This document shows, one piece after another, positions 1 through 7,405 of a stretch of 16,356 bases of DNA. The notes under the pieces were generated by a model. The model did not search any database. It had not been told where the DNA came from and saw only the letters and a program-made list of their open reading frames with translations. The translations under genes were made by a program, and so were the position numbers. The first letter of the stretch is position 1. The number at the start of each line of letters is the position of its first letter. The stretch comes from Bacteroidales bacterium UBA7009 (lineage in GTDB: Bacteria; Bacteroidota; Bacteroidia; Bacteroidales; Paludibacteraceae): positions 1-16,356 of the forward strand of contig DJXH01000020.1 of the NCBI GenBank assembly GCA_002449665.1, given 5' to 3'.

Positions 1-3000
1 CGTTATAGAGCCTATAGACGGTGTTACCGGCGATGGCGTTGGACCACGAAGAGCCGTCGCGTTTGCCGGCACCGTCCGGCGTGACATAGTACACCGCACC
101 CGCTGCGGGCAGGTCCATGTTCTCTACCGCACCTACATCCGGTGCACCACCGCGGTTACGCAGCACGACATCGCTTCGGTCATACACATCGATGGCATCG
201 TATGGCGGGATAAACGCCGCATTGACGCAGGGGTTGGTGGTCAGCGGCGCATACGACACAATACCGCCGTACAAGGGGCGGTCACCATTGATAGACGTAC
301 CTACGTTACGCGACGGATTGATAAAAGACGGATAGGTGGGCGCATTGCGGTCGGTACGGGTGAAAATAGCCTTGTTGTTCTTCTCAGAGGGCAGCGGCGT
401 TAGCAACGAGCTGCCGAATGTGGTACCCTGCCAGTTCTCCGGCAGGAAATCAGCAGGAATATTATACGCGAAATCGGGATTGAAGAAACCGTGCGGCTGA
501 AGCGGGTCACGCAGTTGCAGACGCAAGTCCTTGTCGAACATATTGTATTCGCCGAACACGTAGTCCTGCCCGTCGGGGAATACCGACATCACGCTGTCCG
601 CCGCACCCAATTCGCCTCGGTCGTCAATCGGCTTCTCGCCGTTGCAGAAAATGATGGAGTTATTAACGCGTATAAAGCCGTGGAAGCCGTGGTTATTGTG
701 CTCGGGGTGCTGACACATAATCTGCTGATTCGTATCCGTTGTTTTGTCGTCCGCCTTGAAGGGATAGCCCACGTTATTCACTATGTCACAATGCTCCACT
801 TCTATATAGGCACGACCGTTGGCAGTAATGATCCCGTGATTGTTCAGTTGGTTCTGACCGTTCAAGTAGTCGGCGGTATTATTGCGTATTACGCAGTTGA
901 CCATCTTCAACTCAGCATAACAGATATAGCCTTCGCTATTTGGGAACTCGCCATTGACATACACGGCTGCGCCCTTGGGCGATGAGCAGTTGGTTATAAC
1001 GCAGTTGCGCAGTTTATTACCGGTCATGTGAATGCGCTTCGCCCGAGGCGTAGAGTGGTTGTTAATCAGCACGCCGCCGCCTGCTATAGCCGAACCGCTC
1101 AACTCCACGTTATGCGTATTGGCATCGCTCAAGGTAAAGCCATCGATGATAGTATGTTCCACATTCACCATCGCAATGACGTGTGCCGAGTTATTCTCAT
1201 AGCCGCGCTCGCCGCCTATACTGGTTACATTAGACGTGATACGGCTTTCGTAGGTACGGGGGTTACGTCCTTCCGTAGCAGTACCCGAAAGGGTAGCCGG
1301 ATAGCCGCCATAGAGACGCATGTGACTCTCCACGCGGACAGACGCCGTGCGGATATTCCAGTTGAGGTAGTTGCCCGTACCCGCTGTATTGATTGTTCCT
1401 TCCTTGACGAGGATCTGCACATAGTCATAGCGCGTAGGTTCGCCCGTGGCTAGTCCTTTGTCATCAAGGGCAGGAATCATATAGTGGTGGTTACTGCCAT
1501 CATCATCCACAAGGTACTGGCGGAAGAACTGGATGGCCTCGCCCAAGTCCTTGATGGGCAAGTCCCAAGAGTTGCCCTCATGCTCCGCCGCACGGAACTT
1601 GCCCTCGCCATCGAACACGCCTTTACGGTTCGGGTCGATGAAGAGCGTCGGGATAGGCGTTGTGCCTTGTCGTCCTTCTGTTCCCTGCGGAGCAATAAGC
1701 GCGTAGGTCATCGCATCCGGCTTGCGCACCAATGCACCGAGCGTAGAAACAGGCTCAAAAAGATTGGTTACCACACCATAATCCGTATGCGCATGGCGAA
1801 TCCACTGTGAGGCATCCTGCACAGCATCCACCACTTGCACACCTTTTTGATCTAACGCCGAATACGAAGACAGGTGCCATATACGCGGTCCGGGGAAATC
1901 TACAGCCGACATATCCACAAAGACACCCGCGCCGGGAAGCGTATCGTTCCACTTCTCGGGATTAACCGTCGGAGCAAAGAAACACGGGAAATTGCCGGAC
2001 GAACCCTGAACGGGCAGATTGGACTTTTCCAACGAGAAGACCACCTCTTTCTGCACACCTGTCCAGTCGGAAATGTCGTGATTCATAAAGGCGCAGTGAT
2101 AGACAAAGACCTTATGCTGCACCGAATCTTTCAGTTGTCGAACGGAAGCAAACTGAATGTCGTTATTGGTTTGGCAACGGTTACCCCAGAAGACGGAGTT
2201 GTAAATCATACCGCAGTCGCGAATATAGATACCGCCGGTACGACCGTGACGGCGGCCGTAGTAGGTTACGTCCGGACCGATACAGCGGTTGGCAGTAACG
2301 GTACAGTGGTTAATCGTTCCGCCCTCAGCAAGATAGATACCGCCTGCCTCGGCGGAAGCCGTATTGTTGTTAATCACGCAGGCAGCCGCAAAGGGATAGT
2401 AGTAACTGATAGCCGCCGTGTCAATCGGAGCAATATGCTCCTCTATACGCTTGGCAATCGGATACTCGTTCGGCACGTGGCAAATGGACAGACCGCCACC
2501 GCAACGAGCTGCGCAGTTCGTGATATGGGAATGACCTACCTGACCGTCATAGTCCACGCACGCGCCACCGCCGTAGCCTTGTACAACCCCCACGCCCGTA
2601 GCCTGGCAGGTATGGATATAGCAAAACTCAACTACGCCGCCGCCGTCCATATACGCACCGCCGCCACGCATTGTGGCGCTGCAATTGGTTATGATACAGT
2701 TGCGTAGTTCGGAATTAGCCACCAAATACGCACCGCCGCCATAACCGGTATGCTCGCGCTTGAGCGTGCTGCGCGAATATGCATTACCGCCCGTTATGAC
2801 GCAGCCGTTTACCGAAGCGGGATAAGCCAAAGGCTTGAAGTGGTTGGCTATACTGTCGTTCGTCGTATCGTACTTGCCGTTGGTGGCGAACCAAACCACG
2901 TGGTAGGAGTTGGCGGGGAAAGTAGTATTGAAGCGACCGCGTATGCTGTCGTAGGTGAAAACGACCTCGGCAGTCGAGTGGTTGCCGCTCAGAATGGTTT

Positions 3001-3475
3001 TGTAGCGTAAGTCCCATTGGGAAGCCACATCCACGGCAGAGGTAGTACCGATAGAGGAGTGTGACCAGTTGTCGGCGCACCGTTTGCCGTTGACCATTAT
3101 GCGGTCGGCAGGCGAGGCTTCCGGCGCATCGGGATTGAAGCCGCCATAGACGTGTATGCCGGCATATATCTTGAAGGATGTGCTGAGCATTGAGCCGCCG
3201 GATGATTCGGTGGACTCGGTAGGCACATACGTACCGGCTGCCACATAGACGGAGCCGGATGTGAGGTTATGCTGATTGAGGTAGTCGCGCAGGTCGTTGA
3301 TGGCTTCCTGGATATTGTTCATTGCCGTAGCCCAACTCAGTCCGTCGTTGTGGTAAGAGCCGGAGGTGCGTACATAGCGAATGGTGTCTGTTTGAGCATA
3401 GAGAGGTGCAGACAAACAGAAGAACAGGCTCAGCAGCAGGCAGGGGAAAAGTAAATGTGTCTTAAGTCTAATCAT
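1..3475 (-). CDS. Giant secreted right-handed beta-helix protein, last gene of the fimbrial operon (partial, C-terminus outside window)
   Basis: The reading frame stays open from the ATG at 3475 to the left edge, giving at least 1158 residues. It starts with a signal peptide (hydrophobic residues about 8-26, likely cut after LYA at 25-27) with no lipobox, so the protein is probably exported as a free or later-anchored surface protein. The rest is rich in beta-helix rungs of the type LRNCxITNC followed by GGGxY (residues 257 and 822). A module opening of the form YV..G...DG.SWA.A, as in DUF1565-like parallel beta-helix proteins, occurs at residue 34, less clearly at 611, and again at 1129 (YYVTPDG, then DGSSW), so a third module begins at the window edge. 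The start codon overlaps the previous gene's stop by 8 bp, implying coupling. The role is inferred from position: a surface adhesin or fimbria-associated cargo or tip. Any C-terminal sorting domain is out of view. Confidence 0.85.
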   Translation of the reverse strand, partial: MIRLKTHLLFPCLLLSLFFCLSAPLYAQTDTIRYVRTSGSYHNDGLSWATAMNNIQEAINDLRDYLNQHNLTSGSVYVAAGTYVPTESTESSGGSMLSTSFKIYAGIHVYGGFNPDAPEASPADRIMVNGKRCADNWSHSSIGTTSAVDVASQWDLRYKTILSGNHSTAEVVFTYDSIRGRFNTTFPANSYHVVWFATNGKYDTTNDSIANHFKPLAYPASVNGCVITGGNAYSRSTLKREHTGYGGGAYLVANSELRNCIITNCSATMRGGGAYMDGGGVVEFCYIHTCQATGVGVVQGYGGGACVDYDGQVGHSHITNCAARCGGGLSICHVPNEYPIAKRIEEHIAPIDTAAISYYYPFAAACVINNNTASAEAGGIYLAEGGTINHCTVTANRCIGPDVTYYGRRHGRTGGIYIRDCGMIYNSVFWGNRCQTNNDIQFASVRQLKDSVQHKVFVYHCAFMNHDISDWTGVQKEVVFSLEKSNLPVQGSSGNFPCFFAPTVNPEKWNDTLPGAGVFVDMSAVDFPGPRIWHLSSYSALDQKGVQVVDAVQDASQWIRHAHTDYGVVTNLFEPVSTLGALVRKPDAMTYALIAPQGTEGRQGTTPIPTLFIDPNRKGVFDGEGKFRAAEHEGNSWDLPIKDLGEAIQFFRQYLVDDDGSNHHYMIPALDDKGLATGEPTRYDYVQILVKEGTINTAGTGNYLNWNIRTASVRVESHMRLYGGYPATLSGTATEGRNPRTYESRITSNVTSIGGERGYENNSAHVIAMVNVEHTIIDGFTLSDANTHNVELSGSAIAGGGVLINNHSTPRAKRIHMTGNKLRNCVITNCSSPKGAAVYVNGEFPNSEGYICYAELKMVNCVIRNNTADYLNGQNQLNNHGIITANGRAYIEVEHCDIVNNVGYPFKADDKTTDTNQQIMCQHPEHNNHGFHGFIRVNNSIIFCNGEKPIDDRGELGAADSVMSVFPDGQDYVFGEYNMFDKDLRLQLRDPLQPHGFFNPDFAYNIPADFLPENWQGTTFGSSLLTPLPSEKNNKAIFTRTDRNAPTYPSFINPSRNVGTSINGDRPLYGGIVSYAPLTTNPCVNAAFIPPYDAIDVYDRSDVVLRNRGGAPDVGAVENMDLPAAGAVYYVTPDGAGKRDGSSWSNAIAGNTVYRLYN

Positions 3476-4562
3476 TTGCTACTGTTTTTATAATCGATTC
3501 GTCTGCAAGAGGTTTGGATAGGGAGAAGTTGCTGCGGAGCCACGGTACGAAAGGCGCGGAGGTATTGACCTGCATATTAAGCGTAACGTTGTAGCCGGTG
3601 CCGGATGTGCCGTTGGTGCGCATCAACAGTTGCAGCGGGAAATAGCCTTCATTGGAGGTAAGGGTATAGAGGATGGTGTAGAAATAGTAACGTCCTTCCC
3701 ACCAAAGACTTTCGTCAGCCGTAGTTACTATATCTGATATGTCATAGCCCATTGTAGGCAGGGCATCAAGCGTGTTCTCAAGCGGACGGAACGCGAGGCA
3801 GTTGCCGCTAAAGAGGTTATTGACTGACAACGATGTCAGGCGCACTGCTTGAGCGGGGTCTGTGAGGTTAATACGCTTGTCTGGCTGTACGTTCCACTTG
3901 ATGTCCACCTTGGCTGCCACGTGATAGAGGAGCAGGTCAAGCGAGGGAACGCGCTGAGTAATAAAACTGAACGAGCCGTAGTACTGCCCGCCGCGAAGAT
4001 AGTTGTAAGGCGTGGAGTAGATATGCTGTACATTACGCTGAATATCATCAGTAACGACAAAGGAGAGGTTAAGCACGTCGCTCAGGTCGCTGACTGTGGG
4101 AAGCGATTGGTTGAAGGTCAGGCGTTCAGCGGAGGCAATGGCATATACGCGGCCGTTAAATTTCTTGCCCACCATAAGCAATCGAAGTTTGTCAGTATAG
4201 CGATAGACGGAGTCGCCTTCGGTCATCAGTCTGCCGGAGTAAGACTCTTTGAGCCAGTTTTCGGCAGTCAGTTCCTGCTCTATGCGCTGCCATATAACCC
4301 AATCGTCGCCGTCCTGCTTTAGTATAAAAATATAAGCATAACGCGGCAGCAGAAACTGCTCCGCCTTGCCAGGGTCGCCCATAACGCGGCGCGAAGGGGC
4401 GTAGGAAGCCATCTGCAGGTCATCTGCCGAAAGGCATAGAGAGAAAGGCATAATGACTTCCATTTCCGGCTCGGAGTCGGGGTTGCTTTGGTGGCAAGCC
4501 GTCAATAGAAGCGGCATAATAAGCAAAAAGACAAATAAATGTTTCAAAATCCCTTTTTTCAT
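3468..4562 (-). CDS. Fimbrillin-like accessory lipoprotein of the fimbrial operon
   Basis: A 364-residue protein with a lipoprotein signal peptide: basic start MKKG, hydrophobic core about 9-21, lipobox LTAC with Cys23. The mature part is a beta-rich domain without recognisable catalytic motifs. Its early strand (PFSLCLSADDL) and the later PRYAYIFIL strand resemble fimbrillin-superfamily proteins, but I cannot assign it to one named family with confidence. It lies between the FimB/Mfa2-type anchor gene and the giant beta-helix gene. Its start overlaps the anchor's stop as ATGA (4559-4562), and its own end overlaps the next start by 8 bp. By comparison with Mfa3/Mfa4/FimC-E-type genes after fimbrial anchors, it is probably a low-copy accessory or tip subunit, or an adaptor for the beta-helix protein. 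It could alternatively be a second anchor-type protein. Confidence 0.72.
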   Translation of the reverse strand: MKKGILKHLFVFLLIMPLLLTACHQSNPDSEPEMEVIMPFSLCLSADDLQMASYAPSRRVMGDPGKAEQFLLPRYAYIFILKQDGDDWVIWQRIEQELTAENWLKESYSGRLMTEGDSVYRYTDKLRLLMVGKKFNGRVYAIASAERLTFNQSLPTVSDLSDVLNLSFVVTDDIQRNVQHIYSTPYNYLRGGQYYGSFSFITQRVPSLDLLLYHVAAKVDIKWNVQPDKRINLTDPAQAVRLTSLSVNNLFSGNCLAFRPLENTLDALPTMGYDISDIVTTADESLWWEGRYYFYTILYTLTSNEGYFPLQLLMRTNGTSGTGYNVTLNMQVNTSAPFVPWLRSNFSLSKPLADESIIKTVAND

Positions 4563-5530
4563 CCCGTTATAACATCATGTTGTCCTCCCTGCTTCCAATC
4601 GAGCGTCACGGTAATACCCACTTCGGTGTTCTCCTCGGGGTCAAGCCTGCCGTCAGGAAGCAGTTTGCAACGAATTATCTTTAAGTTACCCGCCATAAGG
4701 GGCGAGTTTATAGTTATTATATTTTGAGTAATGGTACTGTCAGGACGTGTAACAAGCACATCAAGACTGTAATACGCTCCATCCTCTTTCGGATTATCAG
4801 ACGAGGGCAGACAGATAGCGGCAAAACATTGCGGGGCGATAGGCTGCATAGCGACTACCTGATGCGGAGTAAAAGAAAAAAGACTGTCCTGCACAGAAAA
4901 AGCGGAAGCCATTCCGTGAAGGCAGACAGATATACTGTCGGCTGAAACATCAGTAGAGTCTATAACCAATGCCACAGACGAATTTATTATATATAGCGGA
5001 ACGATTCCCGAAACAGGGGTATCGTCAGTTATATTCAAATTATAGCGACCGGTATAAATACCGGTGTTGTGAGAGCGAATTGTATCGGCTACCGACTGGC
5101 GAAGACGAAGGGAAGATGAGTAGTCGGCAGTAAGAACGGACATTTGGCTGTTGCCGTCGGCGTTAGCCACACATAGATGGGTATAACTATCTTCCGGCAG
5201 ATTAAGAGGTATTTCAGCCGATGAGGCATTGACAGAATGTACAGACGAGCGCAGCAGCGAGGCATCGGCAGAAAGGTAGAAATAGAGTTGCAAATCGTAC
5301 ATATCGGGCTGAAAAACAGGCGCGAGGAAAGTGCGGATATTGTCTGCAACAGGTTTCATTTCGGCTTCGGGCAGGACTGTGGCAATCTCGCTTTCAATGT
5401 TGGTGTTCAGACGTGTTTGATAGATAAAGGTAAGGTCGGTACCGCATACAGAGAGGTCGTCGTCAATAAGACGGCAACAAGGCAGAGTAAGGAACAATAG
5501 AAATAATATGTATAGCGGTTTATTATTCAC
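4559..5530 (-). CDS. FimB/Mfa2-family fimbrial anchor lipoprotein
   Basis: A 323-residue lipoprotein: the hydrophobic leader (residues 5-16) ends in LPCC, so Cys18 or Cys19 would be lipidated. The mature N-terminus, with DDDLSVCG and then LTFIY, matches the opening typical of FimB/Mfa2 proteins (C..E/DDLS.C followed by a beta strand), and the C-terminal strand VTLDWKQGG also fits. Members of this family cap and anchor type V fimbriae in the outer membrane and limit their length. The gene lies 63 bp after the major fimbrillin gene, across a hairpin, and overlaps the next gene by 4 bp. The hairpin probably lowers its expression relative to the major subunit. Family assignment is good; which subunit it contacts is inferred from gene order. 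Confidence 0.82.
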   Translation of the reverse strand: MNNKPLYILFLLFLTLPCCRLIDDDLSVCGTDLTFIYQTRLNTNIESEIATVLPEAEMKPVADNIRTFLAPVFQPDMYDLQLYFYLSADASLLRSSVHSVNASSAEIPLNLPEDSYTHLCVANADGNSQMSVLTADYSSSLRLRQSVADTIRSHNTGIYTGRYNLNITDDTPVSGIVPLYIINSSVALVIDSTDVSADSISVCLHGMASAFSVQDSLFSFTPHQVVAMQPIAPQCFAAICLPSSDNPKEDGAYYSLDVLVTRPDSTITQNIITINSPLMAGNLKIIRCKLLPDGRLDPEENTEVGITVTLDWKQGGQHDVITG

Positions 5531-5546
5531 TACGAAAAAGATGTAA

Positions 5547-5585
5547 CAATGCAGTTGAAAACCACAAAGGGTTTCAACTGCATTG
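5547..5585 (-). terminator. Strong inverted repeat between fimbrillin and anchor genes (attenuator or mRNA-processing hairpin)
   Basis: The arms 5547-5560 and 5572-5585 are perfect 14-bp complements around an 11-nt loop. Read on the coding (minus) strand, the stem begins 8 nt after the fimbrillin stop codon. It is followed only by TTACATC and a short TTTTT run, weaker than a classical terminator tail, and the anchor gene starts 16 nt beyond the stem. It therefore looks like a partial terminator or a 3'-end stabiliser for fimbrillin mRNA, giving more shaft subunit than anchor. The hairpin is seen directly; its function is inferred. Confidence 0.7.
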
Positions 5586-5593
5586 AAGTATGA

Positions 5594-7378
5594 TTACTCA
5601 AAGTCCACGTTATAAACAGTACCGGCAGTCCAGTTGAGGTCAACGGAGAAACCGAGTTCGAGTTGCGGAGTACGCAGGTCAGGAATGGTGCTGTAGGCTT
5701 TCTTAAGATCTTTCAGAGTAAGGTTTGCTGTGGTAGTATAGTCTTGGAGGAAGACTTGCTTATCTGTAGTAGTGGCAGCGGCAGCATCAAGTTCGGCAAC
5801 AACATAGAACTTGCCTCCGTGAGGGATAAGCATATCTTGATAGCCGTAGAAGTCTTTAGCATCATTTACCATTTCAACGGCAATACGCACTTTGTCGTTA
5901 TTAGACTGAAGAACGAGAGTGGAGTTATATTGAGATAGAGATGTGGTAGCACGCATTTCAACAGGAGTTGCAAGTGCATTAGAGGTCATAACATTGTCAT
6001 AGATAGTAAATTCGGTTGTTTCAACGGGTACAAAGTCATAACCTACAGTCTTCTGACCACCAATGAGAATACCTGTAACGGGGAAACCGGCGGAGCAGTC
6101 AACATTGGTGGCAATACCTTCAGCAGTTTCGCTATTATCAGCCAAAGAAGTTTCTTTAAGTTTAACCGCTACGTCAAAGCGGGCAACGGCGTACTGGATA
6201 ACGTTCTGAATGGCAACGGCACGAGTACGTGTGTTGACAGCTGTACCGTCAGTATGGAGGGCAACGATGTCACTCCAAACATTGGTAGTATTTTCATACG
6301 CAGTTTTTTTAGAAGTATTAGATGTAACTATTCGGCTATTGGTGTAGTACCACAGTTCAGCGGGATAAGTATATCTGTCAAGAGCAATCATATTGCTGTA
6401 ATTACCGCTTTCGAAACGGTGGTTGGTTGCATTCCAAACAATATCAACAGAGCCGTCGGGCAGATTGTACTGAGCCGGGAAATGTCTCAGTGCTTCAACG
6501 AGAACAACTGTATCTCTTGTACCAACGGTTTGTATTTCAGCGTAAGTTGCATTGTTGATGGCAGTACGGATGTTAGCAGCAAGAGTAGTGCTTGAAGCAA
6601 GCGGAGCCATAGAACGATAGAGATCAGTGAGAACACGGCTAACCTCAAACGAACTCAGTCCGTGCATTGTAGAGAATATCGCAAACAGACGAGCCATACC
6701 TTCGTTGTCAGTACCAACAGTATACTCATACCATTTTTTGTTGTTCTCATCTTCTGTTGCTGCGATGGAATTGAGGTAAGTAAGCAGAGTTGCACCATTA
6801 CCTGTACCGGTAACGCCGGCAGCATCAGTCAAAAGTTGACGGAGAGCAAAACGGTAGGTTGAAGGAGCAGCGTTATCTGCATAAGTAGCATCAAGTACGC
6901 CTGTCTTGAAAAGGTTAACATCTGTGGCGGCAGATTTTGCATAGAAAAGGAAAGAAGCGGTGGTCAGAGGTATGCTGACATCTGAATATACCTTTGCATT
7001 GTTCTGTTTTCCACTAAAATCTGAAGCAAATACATTTCCACCTGTAGTGCTAATGTCAATCTTCGCGCCAAGAGGAGAATCAGTACCGGTAATAGCACCT
7101 TCTTTAGCAAAGGGAACGAGCATAATCTGGGTCATACCCTGGAAATCATTAAGTCCATCCTTTTGAACGATATTCCCCGGCATACGGCGTGCGCTGCTTC
7201 TTTTAACAGCCTGTTCGGGCATAGAGATGGCAAACTGGGTCTTAACAACTTCGCCGTTGTAGGACACTTTGTCGTTTTGGTCTTCCACATCAGAGGTGTT
7301 TTTCTTGTTGTTGCAACCAACAAGAGCCATTGAACTCAAGAGCAGAGCCGCTCCGAAATAAATAAATGACTTTTTCAT
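5594..7378 (-). CDS. Mfa1-type major fimbrillin (fimbrial shaft subunit) lipoprotein
   Basis: A 594-residue precursor with a lipoprotein signal: MKKS start, hydrophobic core about 6-20, lipobox ALVGC with Cys22. A low-complexity Asn/Asp/Lys stretch (22-42) follows, then a first strand (VVKTQFAISMPE, 44-55), a basic cluster with Arg60, Arg64 and Arg65, and the beta strand GMTQIMLVPFA. This layout fits FimA/Mfa1 fimbrillins, in which a protease removes the N-terminal strand after an Arg so that subunits polymerise by donor-strand exchange. Length is close to Mfa1 (about 560). Position between an outer-membrane OmpA-like gene and a FimB/Mfa2 anchor supports it as the shaft subunit. It starts 27 bp after the previous stop, in an AT-rich spacer with stops in all frames. 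Which Arg is cut is inference. Confidence 0.82.
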   Translation of the reverse strand: MKKSFIYFGAALLLSSMALVGCNNKKNTSDVEDQNDKVSYNGEVVKTQFAISMPEQAVKRSSARRMPGNIVQKDGLNDFQGMTQIMLVPFAKEGAITGTDSPLGAKIDISTTGGNVFASDFSGKQNNAKVYSDVSIPLTTASFLFYAKSAATDVNLFKTGVLDATYADNAAPSTYRFALRQLLTDAAGVTGTGNGATLLTYLNSIAATEDENNKKWYEYTVGTDNEGMARLFAIFSTMHGLSSFEVSRVLTDLYRSMAPLASSTTLAANIRTAINNATYAEIQTVGTRDTVVLVEALRHFPAQYNLPDGSVDIVWNATNHRFESGNYSNMIALDRYTYPAELWYYTNSRIVTSNTSKKTAYENTTNVWSDIVALHTDGTAVNTRTRAVAIQNVIQYAVARFDVAVKLKETSLADNSETAEGIATNVDCSAGFPVTGILIGGQKTVGYDFVPVETTEFTIYDNVMTSNALATPVEMRATTSLSQYNSTLVLQSNNDKVRIAVEMVNDAKDFYGYQDMLIPHGGKFYVVAELDAAAATTTDKQVFLQDYTTTANLTLKDLKKAYSTIPDLRTPQLELGFSVDLNWTAGTVYNVDFE

Positions 7379-7405
7379 TTTTTGTTAATTTAGTTAGTTA
7401 ATTGG

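Noticed and set aside
491..2707. Long plus-strand open frames opposite the beta-helix gene (for example 491-985 and 1874-2707)
   Set aside because: They mirror the minus-strand gene, have no signal peptide, motif or promoter, and the minus frame is continuous with clear beta-helix rungs.
7379..7405. Repeated GTTAATT-like words between the OmpA-like and fimbrillin genes as a regulatory site
   Set aside because: Short AT-rich spacer; the words are irregular and no -33/-7 promoter match is present.
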